Shown: positions 7,511 through 14,527 of the stretch, one piece after another
Numbering within the stretch: position 1 is the first letter of the stretch
Layout: each line of letters starts with the position of its first letter
Assembly: GCF_014062315.1 (NCBI RefSeq)
Contig: NZ_JACGLT010000026.1
Coordinates: forward strand, 1 to 37,088
Direction: 5' to 3'
DNA: 37,088 nucleotides
Origin: Gelidibacter maritimus
GTDB lineage: Bacteria > Bacteroidota > Bacteroidia > Flavobacteriales > Flavobacteriaceae
The notes under the pieces: generated by a model
The model's input: the letters and a program-made list of their open reading frames with translations, nothing else
What the model was told of the DNA's origin: nothing
Database searches by the model: none
Program-made: the position numbers and the translations under genes

Positions 7511-9586
7511 ATGAAAAAAATAGCTCTGATTATAGTGGTATTATTCTGCGCCGCTTGTCAAAAGGAAGAAGAAAATCTTGTTATAAATGATTACAAAAGC
7601 CCTGCTGATCGCGTCAATGTGTTTTTGGGTACATCTGGAGATCACGGACAACTCTCTCCTGCTGCTTCTTCGCCATTCAATATGATGAGTATCGGACCGC
7701 AGACCAACCCTCATATACACACGGGTTATGATCATTATGCTAAACAATTTGATGGTTTTACACACACTCGCATTGAAGGTGTGGGCTGTACCGGAAGTGG
7801 CGGTAATATTCTTATAAAACCTGTTTTAGATGAAGATGTGCAGACACTACTCATTAAAAAGAAAGAGCATGCTCACCCTGGTTTTTACTCTGTTTCTTTT
7901 GAAAACGGAATAAGTGCCAAAATGAGTGTAAAAACGAATTTTGGAATTGAGCACTATAAATTTCCAAAACAAAAAAGTGGGTTGCTAATTGATCTGTCTT
8001 ATGCTTTCGCGAACCGCTTCGTCAAGGAAGCTCACAACATCAACGACAACCTGATCTATGGCTACATCGATACTAAGACCACTTGTGGTGCGGGAATTTA
8101 TCGCATCTACTACGCTCTAAAGATTAGTAATCTTGCGCAACTCACACCTATGGATGAGCACCGCTTAATGGCTGTTCGTCATGACACCACCGCGCCTATG
8201 GAGGTGCGTGTTGGTTTTTCATCGGTCAACACCGATTATGCAATCAAAAGGATCGAGCCTATTTCTATTGAAATACTTCAAAAAAATACGACGGTTGCTT
8301 GGAACAAATTATTAAACCGTATTCAGGTTCAGGGAGAAGCAGATCGTGAAAATCTATTTTATTCTTTACTCTATCGCGCCCTCCAAGCCCCTTATCTCGT
8401 TTCAGAAGAAGATTGTGTTTATCGGGCCATTGACGGTTCTTTGCAAACTTCAAATTTTCCAGTTTATAACGGTTGGGCTATTTGGGACAATTACCGAGAA
8501 CAACTACCTATGCTGTCACTCGCCTACCCCAATGAATTTGGTCCTATTGCCAAATCAATAGGAAATCTCTATCGTTACGGTAAAAAAAATTGGGCCACCA
8601 TGAACGAGCCTTCGCCCACCGTGCGAACAGAGCACGCAGTAGTTGTGCTTCTGGATGCACATCAAAAAGGATATCCCATTAATATTGAAACTATAAAAGA
8701 TTCCCTAATGGCTGAAGCAGTTCGATTGGATTATAGTTCTCCCGATAAAGCTTTGGAATCCTCTTATGATAACTGGGCCATTGCCGAATTGTTGAGAATA
8801 AATGGCGATACCTTACCAAGTGCAAAATATACTGAGAAGGCACTAGAATATAAAAAATTCTGGGAAAAGGATTTTGCAGATTTATCAAAGAATGATATCG
8901 ACCAAATGCAAGCACGCGGTTTGTATCAAGGTACGATTTGGCAATACAGATGGTTTGTTCCCTTTGATATTGCCGGCCTTAAAGAACTGGCCGGTGGCGA
9001 AGACGCTTTTATAGAACAGTTGGACCAATTTTTCTCTAAAAACAACTACAATCATGCCAATCAACCCGATTTACAAGTTCCTGGACTTTATAACGCTACG
9101 AAACAACCTTGGAAATCTCAAAAATTATTTCGCAATATCATGCTGGATACGGTTGTGCAAAATTACTTTAATGACAACAGTAAAGGAATCGATCCTTATA
9201 TCGGGAGAATCTATAAAAACCAACCCAAAGCTTTTATACGCACCATGGACGACGATGCAGGTACTATGTCCTCCTGGTTTGTAATGAGAAGCATTGGCTT
9301 TTCTCCAGCAAATATTGGCAGTCCTGTATATTACTTGACTGCTCCTATTTTTAATTCGGTTGAGATGGCTTTGGATAATGAAAAATCTTTGAAGATAGAA
9401 GTTAAAAACTATAATAAAGACCATTTTTATATTCAGTCGGCGCAGTTGAATGGCGAAGCACTCACTAGAAACTGGCTCACGCAAGAGGAGCTCACCCAGG
9501 GAGGACTTCTCATTATAGAAACTGGAACCGAACCCAATAAACATTGGGGTATTGAAAATCAATGGCTATCTCGTTATGAAAAATAA
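7511..9586 (+). CDS. GH92-family glycoside hydrolase lipoprotein with Gln at the catalytic-acid position
   Basis: GH92 enzymes are calcium-dependent exo-alpha-mannosidases. The 691 residues start with a lipoprotein signal (lipobox CAAC, Cys16). The next residues, QKEEE, match the Bacteroidota lipoprotein-export signal, so surface display is likely. Family blocks seen are VNVFLGTSGDHGQLSPAASS (35-54), GFTHTRIEGVGC (82-93), YNGWAIWDNYR (319-329), WQYRWFVPFD (477-486), the acidic D580-D581-D582 run followed by AGTMSSW, and the C-terminal IQSAQLNG. The D-x-D base residues are kept. The usual TEGNAWQY motif reads YQGTIWQY, putting Gln473 where I recall the general acid Glu. That substitution is known in a phosphomannose-uncapping GH92 enzyme. 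The protein is slightly shorter than the usual 750 residues. It is last in the susCD operon. Confidence 0.88.
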   Translation: MKKIALIIVVLFCAACQKEEENLVINDYKSPADRVNVFLGTSGDHGQLSPAASSPFNMMSIGPQTNPHIHTGYDHYAKQFDGFTHTRIEGVGCTGSGGNILIKPVLDEDVQTLLIKKKEHAHPGFYSVSFENGISAKMSVKTNFGIEHYKFPKQKSGLLIDLSYAFANRFVKEAHNINDNLIYGYIDTKTTCGAGIYRIYYALKISNLAQLTPMDEHRLMAVRHDTTAPMEVRVGFSSVNTDYAIKRIEPISIEILQKNTTVAWNKLLNRIQVQGEADRENLFYSLLYRALQAPYLVSEEDCVYRAIDGSLQTSNFPVYNGWAIWDNYREQLPMLSLAYPNEFGPIAKSIGNLYRYGKKNWATMNEPSPTVRTEHAVVVLLDAHQKGYPINIETIKDSLMAEAVRLDYSSPDKALESSYDNWAIAELLRINGDTLPSAKYTEKALEYKKFWEKDFADLSKNDIDQMQARGLYQGTIWQYRWFVPFDIAGLKELAGGEDAFIEQLDQFFSKNNYNHANQPDLQVPGLYNATKQPWKSQKLFRNIMLDTVVQNYFNDNSKGIDPYIGRIYKNQPKAFIRTMDDDAGTMSSWFVMRSIGFSPANIGSPVYYLTAPIFNSVEMALDNEKSLKIEVKNYNKDHFYIQSAQLNGEALTRNWLTQEELTQGGLLIIETGTEPNKHWGIENQWLSRYEK

Positions 9587-9690
9587 AATGCATATTAGAT
9601 GTGATTATTAATATCATCGCATACAAAAAACCCAGATATGGAAATTTTAAAGTTTGTAAGTGCAAATTAAATCATTGATGTTAGCTCTCA

Positions 9691-10278
9691 ATGATTAGCC
9701 AAGTGCTGAAATCTTCCTATAAAGAATTACAACAATCTATGCATATTCGTAAAATCCCACAACTTTTTGACTTGATCCCTTTCCATACATTTTTCACAAA
9801 GCGTTTTGGTTATGACAATGGAGAACGCATTCACTTCGGCTCGACCACGATCATGACAGGAAACAATGAAGATCCTATCAGAGACCATACAGCGAGCTAT
9901 CTGGAATTGGCAGAGTTTATTCAAATCAATGGTGCTATGGCGTGTGAGAATTTAGAGCAATTATGGCGTAGAATAGTATTTAATATTTCAATATTAAACA
10001 CAGACGACCACCTTCGTAATCATGGATTTATCTTAACAAGCCAAACTTGGATATTATCTCCTGCCTATGATGTAAATCCATCTTTAGACGAAGATGACTT
10101 GGCACTTAATATAGATATGGATAACAACGCCCTAGATTATGATTTGGTATTAAGCGTGGGTGATTATTTTCGATTGACAGACGAACAAATGAACGACATA
10201 GTGCACGACGTTAAAGCTGCTATTGTGGATTGGGAAGAATTATCTGATGAAATAGTCATTTCAAAATATGAGCTATGA
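9691..10278 (+). pseudogene. HipA-like kinase, C-terminal fragment
   Basis: The reading frame encodes the C-terminal half of a HipA-fold serine/threonine kinase. HipA phosphorylates a target protein and is the toxin of HipBA-type toxin-antitoxin modules. Visible are TKRFGYDNGERIHF (about 36-49), SYLELAEFIQ, the catalytic-loop NTDDHLRNHGF and the metal-binding AYDVNPS. The first 30 or so residues do not fit the family, and the whole N-terminal lobe with its ATP loop is missing. The end also seems clipped a few dozen residues early. No HipB or N-terminal HipA partner gene lies upstream. An IS982 element begins 12 bases after the stop, so insertion or deletion probably destroyed the locus. Confidence 0.8.
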
Positions 10279-10289
10279 GCAAAGTTTTT

Positions 10290-11289
10290 AACCTCAGTCC
10301 GATCTAAGGGTTTAACAAAAAAGAATCAATTGTCTTGTGCGTTCTGTTTCAAACTTAATACTTGGTTTTTTTCTTGAAAAGAATAAGCGATCAGACTAGC
10401 GACCAAGTTTGCAGTAAAGTTCCAAAACTCCTGTGGCTGGACTGTTCTGCTCGGGCAATATTCCTTAATTGGTCATTAATTGGTTCTATGACAGAGGGTT
10501 TTTCTTAGCAATATCTTATCCTCATGGTCATCATTACGTTTTTCAAGTTGTTCCTGATACCGGTCACCTGGTGCATGCTCCGGTCGAATAACAGGGACGC
10601 AAGTTCTTTTGAGAGATAGCCCTTGTCACCATATCGGGTGCTGTATATCTTCTACAAAAAGTTTTCTTATTTTAAAGGCATCCTGTCATCCACATTGGCG
10701 TGGGTTATGATAAAGTCGAGCAGCTCTCCCTTGTCGTTTATGATGATGTGAAGCTTAAAGCCATAGAACCAGCCCATTGTTGATTTTCCTATGGTGGCTA
10801 TGTCCTTAAAAACCTTGTTCTGCGCTATCGGCTTGTTGCCACAGGCACGGATGGATGTAGAATCCACAAACGAAATTCCTGTACATTCTCCCAGACAACA
10901 GGTCTTCATATATAGGGTCAACGGGAGTATATTGGATTGTATAAGTTCAACAAAACGGTTGTAGGAAACGGTATTCGGGAATTCTTCTCCTAGCTTGGTC
11001 CTGAACGTAATGGATATAAAAGTGCTTGAAGGTTCGAATACCACTCAAATGGAACAGAACGATAATGGTAACTATCTCGCTGGGTGACATTATAAATTTA
11101 CGTTTTCTTGTCATTTTTCCTGTGGAAAGTCGCGCCTTTTGCAGTGCAGAGTCAAATAGCAAGGCAAAATCATCGATAGAACAGAGAACTTCAGTAATTT
11201 TCATCTTTAGAAATAATAAACAAAACACCTCTTAACCTACTAAACATTAATACACTAAAAAATCGCCTTTCTTACGTCGAACTCAGGTT
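10290..11289 (-). mobile_element. Degenerate IS982-family insertion sequence, 1.0 kb
   Basis: The element is bounded by inverted ends: AACCTCAGTCCGA at 10290-10302 and TCGAACTCAGGTT at 11277-11289, which match after reverse complement at 11 of 13 positions. The 1000-base span is normal for IS982. I see no clear target-site duplication beside the ends. The outer repeat is identical to the end of the IS982 copy at the start of the window, yet the internal sequence differs, so these are related but distinct elements. Confidence 0.8.
10312..11204 (-). pseudogene. IS982-family transposase, frameshifted
   Basis: The likely start is MKITEVL at 11204, as in family members. The frame runs through MSPSEIVTIIVLFHLSG and FKHFYIHYVQ, then shifts near 11010 into the frame carrying FPNTVSYNRF, FVDSTSIRACGN and GWFYGFKLHIIINDKGE. 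That frame stops after DDRMPLK. Family-like sequence goes on in other frames (KGYLSKELASLLFD, VTGIRNN, QLILF-like end) down to about 10312. At least three frame breaks are visible, so no active transposase is made. Confidence 0.85.
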
Positions 11290-11420
11290 TCAAATGTAAT
11301 TTGGGAAAGACACACCTATTGTACACAATTATTCTCCAAAGATAATATTAGACCATAATGCTTATTTGTAACCTTAAAAACGGTTTTTCCTCTCTCAAGA
11401 TACTAAAACTACGATAAAAC

Positions 11421-11434
11421 TATCCTTAAGGATA
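11421..11434. promoter_or_regulatory. 14-bp perfect palindrome, candidate operator
   Basis: TATCCTTAAGGATA is its own reverse complement. It ends 3 bases before a TAATTTTG promoter element, so a protein bound here would block or touch RNA polymerase. The palindrome is seen directly. Its role is inferred. Confidence 0.4.
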
Positions 11435-11437
11435 ACA

Positions 11438-11445
11438 TAATTTTG
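11438..11445 (+). promoter_or_regulatory. Candidate -7 promoter element for the tautomerase gene
   Basis: TAATTTTG fits TAnnTTTG. It would give a leader of about 165 bases before the ATG at 11619, long for such a gene. A second, unrecognised promoter nearer the gene is possible. Confidence 0.3.
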
Positions 11446-11501
11446 ATAAGCTGTTTGTTAATATCATACGAATTCAAATGGAATACGGAGTCTTTGTATG
11501 T

Positions 11502-11531
11502 ACTATATTACTTAATGAATACACTATATTA
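11502..11531 (+). repeat. Two 9-bp direct repeats with 21-bp period
   Basis: ACTATATTA occurs at 11502-11510 and again at 11523-11531, 21 bases apart start to start, so both lie on the same DNA face. That is the geometry of AraC-type half-sites, and two AraC genes lie in this window. A related ACTATATTG lies at 14370-14378, between the dapA-like and araC genes. The AT-rich background weakens the case. Confidence 0.3.
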
Positions 11532-11618
11532 TCCTCTTTGGATCAAATACTATAATGGAATAGGATAAATGATTAATTTCAATGGACATATTAATTTTTG
11601 ATTTTTAAATTAGAAAAC

Positions 11619-12014
11619 ATGCCTAGCGTTAGAATAGAAGTTCGGAAAGATTACAATAAAGAAGACGGAATAAAAATAATGAATGCCGTACATTTTGCAT
11701 TACAAACTGCGTTCAAAATCCTACCATCGGATAAAGTCCTGAGATTGGTCAGCTATTCACCAGAGAGGTTTGAGTGCCCAAACAACTTAAGTAAACCTGA
11801 ATGCTATACGTATGTATGCATAGATGCTTATAGTGGTCGTTCAGTAGAAGCCAAAAGAGATTTATACAAAAGCATTGTTGATAACTTAGAGCCTTTAGGT
11901 ATACCTAAGGATCATGTTCTCATTCTTCTGAGAGAATCTTCGCAGGATAATTGGGGAATAGAAGGAGGGCAAGTTGCCAGTGAAGTCAAACTCGGGTATA
12001 AGATTGATGTATAA
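11619..12014 (+). CDS. Tautomerase-family protein (4-oxalocrotonate tautomerase-like)
   Basis: Members of this superfamily use an N-terminal proline as catalytic base to shift keto-enol forms of small acids. I take the ATG at 11619 and not the in-frame ATG at 11598, because it gives MPSVRIEVRK with Pro directly after Met, as the mechanism needs. The 131 residues show GRSVEAKRDLY in the middle and DNWGIEGGQVASE near the end, close to the Tautomerase_2 type. That type is longer than the 60-residue 4-OT subunits. It stands alone, followed by a hairpin terminator at 12057-12083 and then the convergent hydroxyproline locus. Acting on a keto-acid from that pathway is possible but not shown. Confidence 0.8.
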   Translation: MPSVRIEVRKDYNKEDGIKIMNAVHFALQTAFKILPSDKVLRLVSYSPERFECPNNLSKPECYTYVCIDAYSGRSVEAKRDLYKSIVDNLEPLGIPKDHVLILLRESSQDNWGIEGGQVASEVKLGYKIDV

Positions 12015-12056
12015 TATGATGCATGTTAATTATGTGACTAAATCCAAAGCAAAAAA

Positions 12057-12083
12057 TCAGACTTTAAATAGTCCGACTTTTTT
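12057..12083 (+). terminator. Intrinsic terminator of the tautomerase gene
   Basis: TCAGACT (12057-12063) pairs with AGTCCGA (12070-12076), with one mismatch and a 6-base loop. CTTTTTTAG follows on the plus strand, 43 bases after the tautomerase stop. Confidence 0.6.
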
Positions 12084-12093
12084 AGACCAAACG

Positions 12094-12146
12094 AAAAGTC
12101 TCATTCCAAATGGATGTTTTATACAGTCATATTGGCCGAGACTTTT
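12094..12146. terminator. Long-loop inverted repeat between convergent genes
   Basis: AAAAGTCTC (12094-12102) and GAGACTTTT (12138-12146) are perfect 9-bp arms around a 35-base spacer. It lies between the tautomerase terminator and the 3' end of the minus-strand cyclodeaminase-family gene (12183). It may help stop transcription from either side. The long loop makes this uncertain. Confidence 0.35.
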
Positions 12147-12182
12147 AGTGGAATTCTCTCCAATTTCACGTTGAAAATTCTC

Positions 12183-13139
12183 TTAATTTTTAAATAACTT
12201 ATAATAATGTGTAGCGGCAGCCAAATCTTCTAAAGCATGTCCAACAGATTTGAACAAAGTAATTTGTTCATCGTTACTTCTACCTGAATGGCCTTTAGCA
12301 GCCATTAAAAACAAATCTGCTTTAATATCTTGTTCTGCCAAAACTCCGGTGTTCAATGGAATGACGATATCACCACTTTCTTTTAGCCCGCCTTCATAAG
12401 TATCTACAAACACTTCAGATTTTTTTATGGCATCATCATCAGCTTCTCGCATATCCGGACGATAAGCGCCAACCAAATCGACATGTTGACCAGGTCTTAA
12501 GAACTTGCCCAAAACAAGTGGTGTTGATGAAAGAGTTGCGGCAGAAATGATATCCACTTCGCTAATTTTATCTTCAATATTTCTTATCGCCATTATTTCG
12601 AAATTCTCCTCACTTAAGTCCGCACAAATTGCCTTTGCTTTGTCATAATTTCTGCCCCAAACATAAACTCGTTCTATGGGCCTTACACTTGCGTGGGCCT
12701 TAATAAGATTTGGAGATAGGGCTCCAGTTCCAATCACTAATAATGATTTTGAGTCTTTTCTACTTAGATATTTTGAGGCTAAGGCTGACGCTGCTGCAGT
12801 ACGTTTTACAGTTAAACTTTTAGCTTCTATGATTGCTTTGATAGAGCCTTTTAAGGCATCTAAATAAATATAAATGGCTTGAATGGCAGGTAAATCAAAC
12901 TTTCCATTCGCTGGACTAACCGTCGCTATTTTCACACCAGCTTGCTTTCCTGGATTCCAAGCTGGCATCAATAATAGCGTGGATTCCATACCAACTTCTG
13001 GATTAGGAAAATCATGATGATGTCGCATGGGCACCAAGAGTTCTTTGTTCGCAAACATTTTTTCTAAGTCTGCAATTAAATTTGAGAAATTTGTGTTATT
13101 CTCAACAAAATCTGCATCAATTTGGACGATATTTTTCAT
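12183..13139 (-). CDS. Ornithine cyclodeaminase/mu-crystallin family; likely Delta1-pyrroline-2-carboxylate reductase
   Basis: Family members bind NAD(P)H and either cyclise ornithine or reduce cyclic imines. Among hydroxyproline genes, reduction of Delta1-pyrroline-2-carboxylate to L-proline is the likely job. The 318 residues show MPAWNPGKQAGVKIATVSP (Lys70 region), KRTAAASALASKYL (Arg113), the nucleotide-binding GTGALSP (137-143) and VDLVGAYRPDMRE (Asp221), all typical of the family. It is the last gene of the minus-strand locus. A strong terminator (13262-13310) separates it from the dapA-like gene, so it probably has its own promoter. No trans-3-hydroxyproline dehydratase is present, so its imine may come from D-proline oxidation. 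The exact substrate is inferred. Confidence 0.85.
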   Translation of the reverse strand: MKNIVQIDADFVENNTNFSNLIADLEKMFANKELLVPMRHHHDFPNPEVGMESTLLLMPAWNPGKQAGVKIATVSPANGKFDLPAIQAIYIYLDALKGSIKAIIEAKSLTVKRTAAASALASKYLSRKDSKSLLVIGTGALSPNLIKAHASVRPIERVYVWGRNYDKAKAICADLSEENFEIMAIRNIEDKISEVDIISAATLSSTPLVLGKFLRPGQHVDLVGAYRPDMREADDDAIKKSEVFVDTYEGGLKESGDIVIPLNTGVLAEQDIKADLFLMAAKGHSGRSNDEQITLFKSVGHALEDLAAATHYYKLFKN

Positions 13140-13261
13140 AAAGGTTATGGATATACGGTTATTATTGTTCGTCTCTTATGAATTGAATAAATCAATTTAT
13201 TTTGAACGCCCACCTTGGGCTTTGACGATTATCATAATATAACATTCAAAACTCACAAAAC

Positions 13262-13310
13262 AAAAAAGTAAAGAAATCCCATTAACTAAAGACAATTAGC
13301 TAATGAGATT
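13262..13310 (-). terminator. Strong intrinsic terminator after the dapA-like gene
   Basis: Arms at 13275-13289 and 13296-13310 form a 15-bp stem with a 6-base loop, and the minus strand continues into a T-rich run (13261-13274). In the minus-strand RNA two of the pairs are G-U. On the other strand they would be A-C mismatches. That fixes the direction and shows it serves the dapA-like gene ending at 13367. Confidence 0.8.
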
Positions 13311-13366
13311 CTTGAATTCATTCCATTTAATTATAAATGATAATTATTAATTGAAGGATAGGCCTC

Positions 13367-14281
13367 CTAAAGATTTTTGTAATCTGGTAAAGTAGGCCTG
13401 GTTTTTAGACTATCCTCAATTGTTTTTATAGCATATTTTCTTTCGTCTCCAATCAGCGGTAAACGTGGTGGCCGCACATTTTCAGTACCAAGACCGGTAT
13501 AAACCTCAGCCAATTTTATGTTTTGTACCAATTCTGGAACAATATCCAATTCGAACAATGGCATAAACCATCTATGAATGTCTAATGCTTCTTTAATTCG
13601 TCCGGCTTTAATCAATTCGTACATAGCAACAGTTTCTTCAGGAAATGCACAGACCAAACCTGCTACCCAACCGTCAGCGCCAAGAACCATACTTTCAAAA
13701 GCAATGGTATCTACGCCTGTCATAATTTTTAATCGATCCCCAAAACGATTTTTTATCCTGGTGATATTCATGGTATTTCGCGTCGATTCTTTTACCGCTT
13801 CAATATTGTCATGTTTTAATAACTCATCAAACATTTTATGGGTGATTTCTATTTTATAGTCCACAGGGTTATTGTACACCATTATTGGTAACGATGTGTT
13901 TTTGGCAACGGCGTTAAAAAACTCCATGGTCTCTCTATCCGTAGATTTATAGCGCATTGGAGGCAACATCATAAGCCCTGATGCACCATCTTCTTCTGCC
14001 ATGTTTGCTGCCTTAACCGCCGCTCTGGTAGATTGTTCTGCCAGTGTTATCATAACAGGCACTCTTCCTTTAACCATGTCAACTGTGGTTTTTGTCAAAC
14101 TACGTTTCTCAGCTTCTGACAAGGTACTTGCTTCACCTAAAGTACCTCCCAAAACGACACCGTGTACACCAGCATCGAGTTGTGCTTTAAGATTGGTTTC
14201 AAACATTGCAAAATCTAAAGTATCATCATCATTAAATTTTGTTGTGACTGCTGGCATGATGCCTTCCCATTTTACACTCAT
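13367..14281 (-). CDS. DapA/NAL-family lyase; likely 1-pyrroline-4-hydroxy-2-carboxylate deaminase
   Basis: The third step of bacterial 4-hydroxyproline breakdown: removal of ammonia from 1-pyrroline-4-hydroxy-2-carboxylate to give 2,5-dioxovalerate. The 304-residue protein is a TIM-barrel class I lyase with the GGTLGE loop (45-50), Tyr136 in MVYNNP and the Schiff-base Lys164 in EAVKEST. These are the DapA-family catalytic residues, and the length is normal. The family also includes dihydrodipicolinate synthase and other keto-acid aldolases. The deaminase call rests on the adjacent epimerase, dehydrogenase and semialdehyde dehydrogenase genes. It is divergent from the araC gene at 14528, with a likely promoter at 14316-14323, and is closed by its own terminator. 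Confidence 0.87.
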   Translation of the reverse strand: MSVKWEGIMPAVTTKFNDDDTLDFAMFETNLKAQLDAGVHGVVLGGTLGEASTLSEAEKRSLTKTTVDMVKGRVPVMITLAEQSTRAAVKAANMAEEDGASGLMMLPPMRYKSTDRETMEFFNAVAKNTSLPIMVYNNPVDYKIEITHKMFDELLKHDNIEAVKESTRNTMNITRIKNRFGDRLKIMTGVDTIAFESMVLGADGWVAGLVCAFPEETVAMYELIKAGRIKEALDIHRWFMPLFELDIVPELVQNIKLAEVYTGLGTENVRPPRLPLIGDERKYAIKTIEDSLKTRPTLPDYKNL

Positions 14282-14315
14282 AGATTTAAATTTTATTGTT
14301 GTTAATATTATTCAC

Positions 14316-14323
14316 CAAAGTTA
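14316..14323 (-). promoter_or_regulatory. Candidate -7 element of the dapA-like gene
   Basis: On the minus strand it reads TAACTTTG, fitting TAnnTTTG, 35 bases upstream of the ATG at 14281. Position and fit are good. No clear -33 TTG is seen at the normal distance, which suits an activator-dependent promoter next to an araC gene. Confidence 0.45.
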
Positions 14324-14368
14324 ATTAAGAAAGGCATGACGTAATGGTTCTTATTTATCAAGTGTTAA

Positions 14369-14392
14369 TACTATATTGTCCTACCTATAGTA
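14369..14392. promoter_or_regulatory. Inverted repeat in the araC/dapA-like divergent region
   Basis: TACTATA (14369-14375) and TATAGTA (14386-14392) are perfect 7-bp arms with a 10-base spacer, centred in the 246-base gap between the divergent genes. The left arm overlaps ACTATATTG, close to the ACTATATTA repeats before the tautomerase gene. It is a candidate binding site for the adjacent AraC protein. Confidence 0.35.
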
Positions 14393-14527
14393 AATAATGT
14401 TTTTTTTGAGTAATATTAGAGTCTATTTTCAACCAAATCTTGTAAACAACAGTTTCGCCACAAAATTAGAATAAGTCCAATTCGCGTAAATCAGCTTTTT
14501 CAAAATTCACCTATAAGATCAACCGAT

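Larger units (their letters stand above)
11290..11618. other. Intergenic region upstream of the tautomerase gene
   Basis: About 330 bases with no open frame of note. It is rich in candidate regulatory sites: a 14-bp perfect palindrome at 11421-11434, a TAATTTTG -7 element at 11438-11445, and two exact ACTATATTA direct repeats at 11502-11510 and 11523-11531, with a weaker ACTATAAT at 11549-11556. Confidence 0.55.

Noticed and set aside
9125-9562. 145-codon minus-strand frame inside the GH92 gene
   Set aside because: Long but antisense to a conserved GH92 catalytic region. No start context or recognisable motif.
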